The notes under the pieces were generated by a model. It saw only the letters and a program-made list of their open reading frames with translations, made no database searches and was not told where the DNA came from. Shown piece by piece: positions 48,101 through 63,100 of a stretch of 64,000 bases of DNA; positions within the stretch are counted from its first letter, which is position 1, and the number at the start of each line of letters is the position of its first letter. The stretch covers positions 1 through 64,000 of the forward strand of contig WNNJ02003841.1 of assembly GCA_012934845.2 (NCBI GenBank), written 5' to 3'. This DNA is from Pomphorhynchus laevis (Eukaryota; Acanthocephala; Palaeacanthocephala; Echinorhynchida; Pomphorhynchidae). Both the position numbers and the translations under genes were made by a program.

Positions 48101-51100
48101 AAGATAAAATTAATAAAGATATGTATAAAGAACTTACTAAATTAAAGGATAACTATATAATAACAACTATTGATAAAGTCTTTGTCTTCATATGCAAAAA
48201 GCTTTATTATGAAATACTAATGAAAGAGGTTAATTTTAATGATTTAAATGTAAATCCAACATATGAACGTAGTGAGTTGAGTTTAGAAACAATTATTACA
48301 AGTCACTGTTCTATAATGGATAAAAAGGGTATAAAGGTTGAATTAGATAATAAAACTATACCTATATTATATTGGAATCCAAAATTACATAAAAATCCAA
48401 TAAAACCTAGGTTCATATGTAGTGCGTTTAAATGTACATTAAAACCACTTTCTGTCTATATGAATAAAATACTTAAAGCAATTTAAGCAATTTAAAAAAT
48501 ATTGTAGGATAATCGAAGATGGTATAAAACACTATTTCAGTATTAATTCTACAAAAGAATTTTTAGAACACACAAAAGGAATAAATTTTCAGAATATAAA
48601 TACGTACAATTTTAGTACGTTTTAGAAAACTTAATTAATCTTATGTTTCAATATATTGATGATATATGCGTATTTAATTCTAGAAATTTTTATTCAATAA
48701 GCAAACAAATTTATCCAGGTAGCCTAATTCTTGATAAGGCCAATATTAATGATAAAGAAAGTATATATCTAGATATGAACATTAAATTAACATTAACTAA
48801 AACTACTATTAATTTATATCGTAAAGATGACATATTTAAATTTACAAGAAACATATTTTTGCATGAGCATTCATGCGTACCATATAATATAAAATATAAT
48901 ACTTTAAATAATTAAATTTTAAGAATTGCAACAATATGTAATGATATTGGCTTTCTTCAATATCATTTAAATAATTTAATAGATACATATTTTAAACTAG
49001 GTTACTATAAAAATAACATCAAACAGAAAATAGTAAAATATATAAATCAACATAATAATATAAAGAATAAATTTAAACTCTAAAGTGCCAAATTTTAATG
49101 GATGGATAATAAATAATATACTTTGTAATATTATTTTGTAATACTTTGTATTAGAATTTGTAACGATATTGGTATTCTTCAAAATTATTTAAATAGTTTA
49201 ATAGATGTATATTTTAAACTAGGTTTTTATAAAAATACCATCAAACAGAACAAAGTAAAATATATAAATCAACACAATAAAATTTAAAATAAATTTAAAA
49301 TTATTAGCGGAAAATGTTTATGGATGGATAATAAATAATATACTTTGTATTAATATAAAAAACATATAATCAAATTTAATCCGAGGAAATATGTTCATAA
49401 CACGTATTTGGCCCCGCTGCTATGTTGGGTAGAGGAGTTAGGGGTCGAAACCTGATAGCACAGCAGTTCCTCCTGATGACCTCTAATCCTTATTCTGCTA
49501 CAAATATGTTACTTATTAGTTTATTCATAAAAATGACTTTTATTTTAAATTTCAATTTTTTATTTTAACTTTATTTAAATTATAAAAAATCTAAAAACAA
49601 TTATTTATTTAAAAATATAATATAAAATATAATTATCAGATAATTATAACAAAGTCGTATAACAATAATTTATTTAATTATTAAATTTTGATTTAGCATT
49701 ATTATATTTTGTTTATTTTATAATTATATTAAATAAGTATACTCAAGTTAGCTGATTTGATTTATTCTAATAAAATATATTATCCTAATAAATTATATAT
49801 TATCCTAATAAAATTATTCTAACAAATATTCATTTGTTTTGTATATTCAATATAAATGGACAGATTCGTTTTCAATTATAAAAGTTATTGATATGACTTT
49901 ATCATAACATAAAAATTTTTTATGCAGTTTTGTTTTAAAATTTGTGACATTCCGCGCCACGATTTCATACACTCCAACACACTCTATCGCGATATGTGAA
50001 TGTTCCTTTTCTCCAATATTAATTTATTGCAATGCATACAGCGAACTTCAAAATCACCTTCCGATTTTGGATAAAAATCGTATTCACGGATTTTAAAAAT
50101 ACATTACGATTACAAAAATGGATATTAGTACTAACGGAGAAATGTTCAACAAACAGTATATATAAAACCACTGATGTTGAGATTGTAACAAAATGATCAC
50201 AAATTATGGAAGAATGAGTAATGTTTGATTGCCTGATATATAAAATATTTTAGCAGATCAGCGCATTTTTTAGTTTCCATAGTTACAAATTATGGTTTAT
50301 CCACATAATTCATTGTTGCAACTCATTTACTAGATTAAATAGCCTATATAACGTTTTTAAAAATAACAAACCCAATTCATTTAAATAACTTTACCATATT
50401 TAATTAAAAAGCTATGTGTGCACTGGAAAGAAAATGAAAAGCAATATTAAATGATAATTGTCATGTTAATGTATCGAACATTGTTTAAATAAATTAATGA
50501 ACACTTTTGTAATTATGCATAAATTACATTGAAATCGATTGTATCATCGAATTAAATAGACATTCGAATATTACTACAGATGTTTTTTGAGAATGTTGAA
50601 TCGTTAAAATTTTTAATGCCCTACGTCATCTTTTCACAACGTTGAATTTTAATTATTTTCTTTGCAGGCTCTTAAAAATATAATGGACACTTTAAATTTC
50701 GATTTATGGCTCCATAGCACTATGGCTCCGTAGACCATAGTCTCCATAGACCTATGGCTCCATAGCACTGTCGAATGATTTTAAATATTTAATAATGATC
50801 AATGATTTATAAAGAATTATTGTATCTTTTTTAGAATGCTGAATCGTTTAAATTTTTAATCCCGCACGTCAACTTTGTATATCGTAAAATTAAATTATTT
50901 CATTCATAAAAACTTTAATATTATTATGCCGAATAATAAACCTTACGAAACTTTAAATATTTTGTAAAGATGTTGCTAACGATTCTTTTGTTTAAATAAT
51001 CTTTTCTATTTTTATACTTTAATGCTATTTTTCTAGTAATTTTAATTATTATTTTATTTATTGAATTGAATAAATAACGTTTGTTTCTTTAACTACTTTG

Positions 51101-54100
51101 AATCACCTTTTTTATTGCGTTTTGTGTACCTTCGAAAGTTAAAGATATCGTGTCACAACAATTTAAACAACAGTGAAAGCAGCTGGTTACCGCTAATAAC
51201 AGCAGCTTCTGCTCAAAGAAAACGGTGACGATCGTTTATATAAGCAAGTATATTCTGAAAAACATTCTAATTTTCTGAAGATGCTAACAGAAGTTAGAGA
51301 AATATCAAACACAAATCATATTTTCTTTGATCCAGCTCCAATAATTCTTTATCAATAATGGAACATTATTAACTATTTAAAATAAATGACAAATAAATGA
51401 ACCTACTTAATTTATAGTCTACTGACATGACTATTATTAAAGCACCTCATAAGTTTATACGAATAAAACTTTCAATACTTTAATTAAGATAAATTTGGCA
51501 AATGAAGTGTACATTTTGATAATAAGGTGGAGAACTAATCGAGATCTTGTTCTTAATATAATTAGTTCTTAAACTAATCGAAAGCTAGTTCCCATCGTTA
51601 ATAGTGTTGTATTAATTCTCCAGCTTCGATAATAGAAATCTACATATTTATGAAATCCAAAATAGTTTTAGTTACCAAAATAGTTTTATTTTTATAAATT
51701 GTATTATTAAAATTAAAGTTTTATTAGACATTTAACCTTTTGCGTCTATACAAATCTAAATTGACAAAAAAGAATTGACACGAATGACAATTATTGATCT
51801 ACTATAAGCTTAAATATCAGTTCTTTGTAAACAAAATGATTGACTGTTTCTATTGTAAAGTTCAAGTTTGCGATTTACAAATCATATAATTGATGTGATC
51901 AGCCTTACATCTGGTATGGTTTGATTGACAAATCATACCAGATGATTGTAATAACAAATGATTGTAATAATAAATAGCTTAAGAAACATTTTATGTAAAA
52001 TCATGAATTAATATTCAAAATCATGTATACTGTAACATTTTAAATCGATTGTATTATATTTAGATCGGAGAATGCGGTGTTTATTTCAAATATCAGTTAA
52101 TAATTGAAATAAACCATCATACCATACAAAGGCCTGTTGGTCTGTTGATTATTTGATAATTGTTTAGCTTGCCATTTTCGAAATCACTTAATTTGTTGTA
52201 TAAACACAAATTCTAAAAGATTTAATAAATCTTACAATAAAATCAGTTATTATCTGTGATTCAATATAATTTGCAAAAGCTATAAAAATTCAGGCGTACA
52301 TTAAACTTTGAAGAAAATTAGGTAAATATGCTCTAAAATAAAGTAAGCTTGTTAGCTAAAAACTGAAATCATACCATTGCTCGTCATTAGAGTCAATATC
52401 GAAATCTTCTTGACCAATTGAGCTATTGTTTGAGCTATTGTCAAAAGATATAACTTTTAAATGCAATACAGTTTAGTAATACCTTTGATATGATATTGAC
52501 TCGTTATCATAAAGAGTGAAGTCACGGTCAACTGATTTTTTACGTACCGAGTCTATATCAGGATCAACTACATCTAAACCCATTAAATTGATTGCATGCA
52601 CACATAGTTATTTTAAAACGTAAGAAACTATTAAAAATTTCAAATATAGAGAGAGCGAAACATGATTTTCACTCGAAAATACGATTTTGAGAAATTGTTC
52701 ATGACGCTGATCAATGACGAATGTGGAAAAATGTGAATGTGAGCTTTCTTTACAATTACAGAAAGTAAATTTTAATAGTTTATTTTTCATCACTAAAATC
52801 ATCCAACTTTTGAGTGAGATAGATTCTCGTATCTTATGAGTAAAATATCAAAACACTTATCATGCGCTTGTATTAAAAGTTTGTTATAGAAAAAGTACAT
52901 ATCATAAATGAATCGAAGTACAGTTCAATGGTAAACATTGGACTCTGCAAAATGCAACAAAATCAAAAATGCCATAAACTAATCGCGAATCGTTAGTTGA
53001 TATTAAATATATCACCATAGTGATAGTCCAATAGTACAATATATTAATCAGCTGTAAAACGTACTGACATGAATTCATGTATGACTATAAAAAGAAATAA
53101 TAACAAATAAACTTTTAAGTTTAAACTTATCATTTGCAACAAAATCATTATGTTGTTTATAAAAACATTAAAAATCCTATCGACACATGTGATGCCCACG
53201 AATTTCAATTTTATTTCTTAAATCTTCGCTGTCAAAGTTTAAATATACGATAAAATCACAAATTGATTAGATTAAAAAGATCAAATATTTATTTAATCTT
53301 ATCAATGATATTAAATAAATAATCGACAAAAATAATATTAAAGATGATCTATAATTATTTAACAGGTTTATCTTCTAATTAACCTCTAAATAGCACTAAA
53401 GGTAATAATAAATGTTTAGATAATTTGAATAATAATTTTAAATAAAATGTAAAAAATTTAATTTATATTTTATTAAAAATACTAATTTATACTAAAAGTA
53501 CTATTTTATCCATAGAGCAAACTTTACAATTTAAACTTTCTAATAAACTTAAATTTATTTTTAATAATATTTAGTACTTAGTAATATTTAGTACTTAGTA
53601 ACTAATAATTCATCAGTTTGGTAGTAAAATACGTCTGTATAAGTTCCTGTCAGTATAGGTTTTTTTCGTCGGTATAAGTTTGTTAAGTTTGTTCGGGACG
53701 TCTGCATCTGTTTCAGCTCACAGATGCAATCAACTTAAGTTTAAACATCTCTTGCAGGTGGCAGCATGAAAAACAGTGAGCAGGCTAGTTGATCACAAAC
53801 ATAGGGTAGGTTTCTAATTGATGGTTTGAATAAGAGCCCTTACCACAAGTAATATACAGAAATGTGAATATATAAACAATTGGATCAGCAAGCCTAGCGA
53901 ATGTAGCGCTGAATTGCGATAGAGACGCTCAGTGTACGGAGTAAGTAGGTAATAACGGTCGAAATGTGTTATTTAAGTATGGGCCAGAAGCTGATGATAC
54001 CCTCTCAGGCTGGTTGGTAGCATCCTGCTGTATCAAAAATAGGAACAAATACCTGTGAGGATAATGTCGTGCGATCCAGAAGAACTTCAGCATACATATG

Positions 54101-57100
54101 TAATTTAGTTAAATTAAAAACATTCATTTCAAGTAGCAGCATGAAAAGCAGTGATCCGGATAGCGGATCACATACATAGGGTAGTTTTCAAATAGATCGT
54201 TAGAAAGTTATATACAAAAATGTATATCTACACCACAGGAGCAGCCAACCTAGTAGATGCAACGTTGAATCGCGGTACAGACGTCCAGAGTTTAAATTCG
54301 ATCAACACCAGTGTACGGAATAAACAGATAATACGTGTAAAAACGTGAAATGTAGGTCTGGGTCAGCAGCTGATAAGACCCACCCATGCTGATTAGTAAC
54401 GTGCTGCTGTACCAAGAATATGAACTATATCTGTAAGAAAAATCTCGTGCCACAACCAGAAGAATTTCAGCTCACAGATGCAATCAAGTTCAATTAAAAA
54501 CAATCATTGCAAGTGGCAGCATGAAAAACAGTGATCAGGCTAATGGATCACACACATATGATAGGTTTTTAACATATCGATGGATTGCGATACCTTACCG
54601 AAAGTAATACACAGAAATGTATATCTAAACAACTGGTGCAGCCATCCTAGTTGATGTAACGTTGAATCGCGATACACACGTCCTGAGTTTAAATCCGATC
54701 AGCACCAGTGTACGGAATAAACAGATAATATGTGTAGAAACGTGCTATGTAAGTCTAGGTCAGTAGCTGATGAGACCTACTCTGGCTGATTAGTAGCTTC
54801 TCGTTGAATAAAAAAATGAACTATACTTGTGAGGATAATATCGTGCCACAATCAGAAGAATTTTAGCTCACAGATGTAATCTAGTTAAATCAAATTATTT
54901 GTTTGAGAAATTTCTTAAATTAGGTTGCTTCTGATATGCCTCAGATAATGAATGCATTCTATAACATATTGTAAAAATTATTTTATTGTTTCAGAAAATG
55001 ATTCATCTTTAGTATCTACAGCTTTTTTAATTAGAATCTATTATTTAGGTTCAAAATTTTTCCAAAACTTATTTCTTTACTAAAATTAATGTTCGAAATG
55101 CTGCGTAAAAATATCAAAAACATTAATGACGCAGAATGTCCAATATTTAAACTTTAAAAATTACATTAAAAATATATAACTATTCCTAATATTGTTTGTA
55201 AAAACTAACATTTAAATCAATGACCTTAGTTCTTAATTTTAATAAAAATCTAATTAATTTTCGAACCATTACACAAATTCTGACAAAAGTTTCTAAATTA
55301 AATCCCCAATTTGCTTTTCACCTTACTTCCGTAAGATTTAATAGCAAAAAATTATTTATAGAAGTATTTATTAAAACAATTTTATATTGTTTTAATATCA
55401 AATAATTTTAATATCAAATATTTTAATTTATTAATATTAAAATATTAATTTAGCATTTAATATTAAAATGTAATATAGCATTTAATAAATTTTAATATAA
55501 AATGATATATTTAAATGATATATTAAATGATTTTAATTCTATTAGAATAATAATATTTAAAAAATACAAATAAAAGTATTTTGTAGATTATAAATTAAAA
55601 CTTTACTAAATTAACGATATTAAATAAGTTGATTGTTTTCGAAATTCCACAAATCAATTTAAAACTCTTTAAAACTGATATTATGGGACTCAATTAGAAT
55701 AAAAAAAATTACATAAAATTTTATATAAGAAAAAGTTAGGTACAACCATCAAAATTGAAAATATATACAGCAGTGTAATAAATAACTAGACTTTAAATCC
55801 ATTTTAAAAACAAATTTCAGTAGTTTAGATAAGGATCAATAAGAAATATCTCAATTATTTGAGTTATTTGATTCCTAAATTCGACTTAATATTTTACTTA
55901 GTATTGATTATTCCTTAGCCAACAGAAAGCTAATTTAATTTTATATTTTGCTGGCTGCTGTTAGCATCATCAGAAACAAAACGTTTTGTTTCTGATTATG
56001 CTATCAGCACAGCTAGCGAAATATAAATTAGTGTTTTAGATTTATTGATCCCACTTTGTTGGCAAAAAATGTTGTCCAAAAATTAAACAACATTATTTTG
56101 ATATAAATTAATGTTTAATATATAAGAAAAATCATAATTTTCGGTAAATGCCTTATTTAATTAAAAAATACCTGAAAGATTTCTATCTTGGTCTGATTCA
56201 CTACTAGCTTCTCCAATTGCTTCTTTCAGAGCTGCATCATAATCATCAAATCTAGAGCATTAGAGAATTAAAATAATAATAAAACACACATGATTATTAG
56301 AGGAATTGATTAAGTGAGAAAAACAAAGACCTAACCTGTAATTGACATTATTACGTGCACGACGAGTACGGCCAGCACCAAATTTATTCGTCGAGTAGTC
56401 TGACAAATTTGAATAACTATCAGCGTCATCCTCACTTGTATATACAGTACGTGCTTTAGGTTTCGCAGTATCAACCGTCTCTATCTGAGCCTAATAGCAC
56501 AAATTTAGTTATAATTATTTAGTCATAATTTAAATTATGTATATAATAAAAATATACACGTGTAAACTAATCGGTAAAATATGTGATAATTACATCAAAA
56601 ATGTAAAAATTTAGCTAACAAAGTTAATTTAATAACAATGTGATATTTTCTATATGGTTTTAGGTATATAAGATGAATTAACGTTTAATAATATCAAAAT
56701 TTATATTTCATAATTACAAACAAACGTTTCGGTTCCCAATGTAAAACATTTATTGAAATATTACAACAATATACTTATTGATATCAAAATATTGATACAT
56801 TATCAATTAGTTTGATAAAATGTTTTAATAAATTGAGTTATATATCATAATATCATATAAATGGCATCAATTTGATTTTTAATGCAGCGAAATTTTCTGC
56901 TGCAATTGTATTTAATAAAAAATATATAAAAATAGATAATCAAATTATATTTACTAATAAAATAAGATTTTTGAAGTTGTGATTTGAATGAGTGCACTAC
57001 AAATAGAGAAGTTTAAAATGCTTTAACATTATTGCTGAAGTCAACAGACAAGGAAACACTGGACAAATATTTATTTAATCTCAAATCTTCGACAGCGCAA

Positions 57101-60100
57101 CTGCAAATGACTGTAAACGTTAAAATTAAACTAAAAATATAAATTAAAACTATTAACTTGAAATGACTAAAAAGTTGTTGAAAATTAAATCGAATTAAGT
57201 CGACAATTAAATTAAATCGATGTGTAAATAAAATCAATGTAATGCGTATAAATAGTAAATTAGATATAACAAATTAGACAGATAAAAGTTACTTCTTCCA
57301 GACATTTGCATATCAATGCAGTTCACAGAAAATATAGTTATGTAGTTTATTACCGATTCGTAGATATCACCATTCAGTTGAGTACCATGATCTGTTAAAC
57401 ATGTAACTACTATAAACTACGAGTAATGAGGAAAACTATATTTAGTAATAAGACTTTTAAATAAAATCAGAATATTGCTTACATTTCACATTATCGATAA
57501 GTTTACGCTCACATTAAATATACAGGAACAATATATTACAATATATAGTATATATATATTGTAATATATAGTATATATATTACAATATATACAGTATTAC
57601 AATATATATAGTATCAATAAAATATTTTTTTAATTTACTATTTAAAGACACTTTGTATATGTAATTTCACACTGTTGTAAATAAAATATCAATGAATAAT
57701 GTAAAATATTGTAAACTGAATTTTCAAATAGATAATGAAAACGTTAAAATATTTTTATTATACCTTCATAATGAGATTTTCTATATTTGCCTGAACATTC
57801 GCCAGTCGGTTTTGCCTAAATATATTATTAAAATCTAAAAGCAGGAACCCAATTGTACCTAGCAATTGCGGATGCGGCTTTCTTTTTATCTACCTCTTCA
57901 AGTGCTAGAGTAATATGGTTAAGCCGCTTGCTTAAAATTTCACAAAGATTTTTCTAAAAAGAAACAACATACTGTTTAGCATAAAAAAAGTACAGCTGGT
58001 AAACCTGATCACAGATTGGGCAAAACCAGTCGCCTTCGGGAATATCTATAAGCTGCGGCAAAAGGCATCCCGGATGATATGGATCATTGCAACCGTCACA
58101 AAGAAGGACCTTGCAATAAGTTATCAGTAATCGATATATAGTATGTCATTAAAATGACAATTTTAAAATAATCATGTTTATAAAAGTTATATAATTAATA
58201 AAATGTAATATAATTTAATAATTGTAAACTAATGTGATATCGATATTTTCATTATTTTATACTATTGTTTCAAATATATAATTATAGAATAAATTAGATC
58301 TGTTTACTAACATCAACGTATTTTGTAAAAATTAAAAAAAAATCGAATCTCAAGATAAAAATCTTATATCAGCTTTATATAAAAAATTATTTTTAAACAC
58401 AATTTTATGAATTTGCCTAAGAATTTCTTGCAGATAAGCAAAATAAAAATAAAGGTTTTATCGAGATTCCAAAACTAATTATTCCATTAAACATTGTTTT
58501 TCGTAAATCGTTTTGCAAATCGCCTAATCGATTGATCTTTTATAGTTTGCGATTATTCGATTGCTCTACTTGAATGTATTAATCATTAAAATTTCGAATT
58601 CCAAAGATACTGTCTTTATTAAGTATTTTTAATAAACACTAAATTTTTCTAAAAATGAATTATAATAATGGTACCAATAATAAATATAAAAATAACAGGA
58701 ATTTAATTAATCTAAATGAACACAGTATTAACCTATAAAATAGAAGTTAATCAATTTTTACGAAAAAAATTGCTTTTGAGTTTTAAATTCCAATTTAGCA
58801 GATATAACGTAGATGCTTTCAGGATACTGTATAATCTTAATAGTAATAATGCCGTTTTACATACGATTATTAATGTAATTAAAAAGATATGTTTTTAATT
58901 GAAAGTTAATTTTTCTCAAAATTGTAACATTGAGAAATCTTTTGTATTGACATCAATTTGAAATTACAAATTTAAAAATGACATTTTTAATATCAAAATA
59001 TCAGGATAAGGTGTATGGTAATACGGTTTAACCGCTATAACTCAATCAAACAAAGCATCCGAACTAAGTGCATGACAGTGAGGAGTTTCTTTTGATACAA
59101 TTTGATTTTTAATGTTATATATTATTTTAACTACTATCCATAAGAAGGTTCCTCTTAAAAGTTTAAATTTAAGCCTGCTTACAATTTTGGTTTAATTAAT
59201 TGGTTAACTACAATAGTTTAAGAAAGTAAAAATAAAAATTTTTAAATGAGTTTGGACACCAATATTTTAATATTAGGTATAAACGTTAAGTTCATTCACA
59301 AACATATTTCTATTTCTATTTTTTAAAACCAAAATAAAAAATTAAAGTCAATATTTATTGATGTTAATTTAATGTTCATATCTAGATATACACCTTCTTT
59401 ATCACTAATATTGGTTTTATTAAGAATGAGGCTAACTAGATTAATTTGTTCACTCAACAACAAAAAATTGAATTTTTATGAATTTTCTAATAAATAATAT
59501 ACGATGTATCCAAATAAGGAATAAAATCCATCAGGATTAGAATAGGACTACTTGGATATATTTGTTCACTTATTAAACTTAATTATCAGAGTAAGATACA
59601 CATAATATCACATAATATCAGAACATATATTTCATATCTTTATAAAATTTAGATTTATTTTTTTAAACAGTTATGAACAAATTCATATTCTATAAAGCTT
59701 AAAAACAAGTCAGCTATAATTGGGCTACTATTACCTTCTATTGGAACACAATTTACATGTCTGAATATAGATACTCTACCTTTAAATAATTTTGATTTAT
59801 CAAAACATTTAAGGATTCTATTAATTCAATTTTATCCAAATATTTATATTTACTTGATGGTTTAATTTTTGTTAGATAGGCGTTATAGTTATTATACAAT
59901 ATGTATATATATAAATATATATATTAATACTCGGATTTTAAGTCAAACCGGAAACACAAAGATATCGTTTTATTCAAGCTTTCGACCAGCTAGTGGCCTT
60001 CTTCAGGAAAATAATATTGTATGTTTATAAGAAACCAAAATTTAAAAAAAAATATTATATTATATTATACCAATATAATATAAGTATAGTTTTATTATCT

Positions 60101-63100
60101 GATTCAACCTTTATACCCTTTTATCCATTATAGAACAGTGACTTGTAATAATTGTTTCAAAACTCAACTCACTACGTTCATGTTGGATTTACATTTAAAT
60201 CATTAGAATTAACATCCTTCATCAGTTTATCAAAATAAAACTTTTTATTACTAAGTTATTACTAAATTTTATTAATAATTTATTAATTTTAAGCTATAAA
60301 TTTTTCTATTGTTTTAAGCTTCCACTATTAATCAGCTTACCAAAGTAAGAATTTAAATCATTTTATGGCGAATTGTTTTATATACAACTTTATAATAAAA
60401 CGTTTATGAAATTCTATATAAAAGTATTTAATAAAGAATAAAAAACTGATTAAAAAATGCTTACTCAGTTATCTCTCAATTAATTGATATAACATATGCA
60501 TTCCTTTATAGTTGTGCTTTACGTAAATATACGATAAATTAGATAATGCAAGTATGCCATTAATAAATTTTATCAATTATTTAATTTTTGTCATTAATTG
60601 AGAATTAATTTTCTCAATTAATTCAAAAAAATTAATGATTAATTCAGATTTGCGACATATATATCGTATCGCAACATACTTTTATTATTAAAAATGTGGT
60701 ACATATTTTTATCAGAATTTTGAGATCAATATTTTTGGTATTTAATATTTTATTTATTACAATAAACCAGAGTCATGATAGATAATTTTTTATCGATTTA
60801 TTTTGAAAGCGTCTGTCTTTATTATTTTATCAAAATAGACCGTTTAAAATTAATAAAAGTAAACAGTGAGTTCATATAACTGAGTTCACTTATATGAACC
60901 CAATGGGCTCATTTGAGTTCACTTTTCTCCTTTTCCAATGCAAATACAAAAATTGTTCTTAAAACCAGACGTTATTAAATTTTAAAACGTTAATTTAATA
61001 ATTAAAAAAATGTTTTAATAATAGGTCTAATGTTACCCAACGTGGTATGCTTAATGTTGAAATCAAAGCATCGGCGACACATGATTGTCGCTGATGCTAA
61101 ATGCTCAATGATATAAGATCAATAATAAGATCAAGTGAAAGGGTATTTGAAACTGGCAAAGCAACATTACTCTCTCAATATCTATTATCTGTATTTTAAC
61201 TTATAGTTAGGCACATATAGATCTGATGATAAAAGCGTTTAAATTTACAAAATTATGGTTGTTGTAAACAGAAATTAATATTTTGTTATATTTTCTTAAT
61301 ATTTCAATATTTAATAAAATTTCAAATTAAATTTAATTAAAATATTTAAAACAATTTGTAATATGTATATTATAACTATTGATATCGCTCTGCGTTTATA
61401 AAATAAGGGCAGTTTTATGCATTAATATTTTTTGTATAATAAAAATAAATAATTTAAATTATTTATTTAAATTTTACAAAAAATTATTAATGCATAAAAC
61501 AGCTCTTATTTAAAAAAGCGCATTATTAGTTATTTAAAAATAAGAACACTAATTATACGCAATACATCATATTCCTTTTAGATATCGTCAATTTATTTAC
61601 TTACACTATATTTGTATATTTATTGGAATAATAATCAAAAATTACCGATTTCCGAAGTTAACTTACAATATCTTCCGATTGTGGGTTATGGCATTTTCTA
61701 CAATTTGTATCGTAATATACACCGTTTACCTTCTGTTTGACTGCCTTATAAACTGAAATTAAAATTTAGATAACAACGGAAAACAAACTTTAATTTACTT
61801 GATTGATCAGGATAAAAATCTTTGTCATCTTTATCACCTGTGTCGCTATAAATTGATTTCTAAAAAGAAACTAATAGAGCAAAAACGGCTTTTAGATACA
61901 AATAATAAAGTTTGACTGAACCAACTGTTTTCCTTAAAATTTTGTTTTTAAATACATTAAAGATTTAAAATATCTATAAATATCTATATTTTAAAGATAT
62001 AAATATATTTTACATAATTAAATAATTAAATCATTATTTAATTACAATATTATAATTTTTGTAATATATTTGTTATTCACTCATACAAATTATTAACTGA
62101 TCAAAAAAGAGTTGATAGAATTTTTATTGAAATCGGATTTTCGATAACAAACTGATATCATCAGGATAAAATTATATTATACAGTTTTTATTATATAAAA
62201 CAGTTTTCTGTTGTTGTTTTCGTTCACTGTGCTGTTCATTATGAATTTTAGTTTGATATTTTGACCACTCGAGTTAAGTGGCACAATATTAATTGAAGTA
62301 AAACCTTTCCTAGAAACCGAATATAATAATTTCTGAGCATTGATTATGTGATATAAAAGCATTTTATTATGAAATAAAAATTTTGTATGAAATACAAACA
62401 CGACATCTAAAAATGACCTTAACATCAAAATTTAAAAATATTTATTTATTTAAATATTGATTAATAAATTAAAAATAATAACAAAATGCCAGTTTTCGTT
62501 GTCAGCTATTAAATGACGGAAAATTCAATATATGTTCAACAAATATCACATTTCACATATGAAAAATAATGATGATATTATTAGGAAGAATGACAATTCA
62601 AACATAAAGTGATAAACACGATGCAAAAATGTCACATTTAATTGTGGTAACCAACCACAATTAAATGAAGATAATTACGATACAATTTCTGCTACCTACT
62701 TTAAGATGGCAAAACAAAAATAAACAGATTTTAATATAAATGCATTAGCTTCTGTTTTTATGTAACAGTGGTCATTAGTAATTTAGTTAATGACAGCTGA
62801 TATATACAAATGTGTGACATTATATGATATTAATATAAGGATATGATATAATGATATATATATGATATAACATATATAATATATATGATATAATGATTAT
62901 ATCATATATATGATATATATGATCTAATTATTACATGATATCAATATAATGTTATATTATAAATTACATAATAAGGTGCTTTAGAAAATAGGTAACGTTG
63001 TTTTATGTCATCATTCATTCAAAAGTTATGATTTAATTAATTAGGAAAAAGGCGAAATTCAAAAATATCTAAAAATCATATACTGCAATCTGTAATATAG

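Larger units (their letters stand above)
39258..52374 (-). other. 13.1-kb intron of the RSF1-like gene, filled by retroelements
   Basis: Lies between the exons ending at 52375 and starting at 39257. The donor is GTATGATTTC. It holds at least five retroelement pieces in nested order from 40.0 to 49.6 kb, while the outermost 2-2.5 kb on the exon 11 side is unique A/T-rich DNA. Insertions lie on both strands. Confidence 0.85.

Noticed and set aside
62177-62428. 83-codon minus-strand frame as an extra RSF1 exon
   Set aside because: Exons 63306-63496 and 61799-61859 already join in phase 0, and the frame has no suitable acceptor or donor or nuclear-protein composition.
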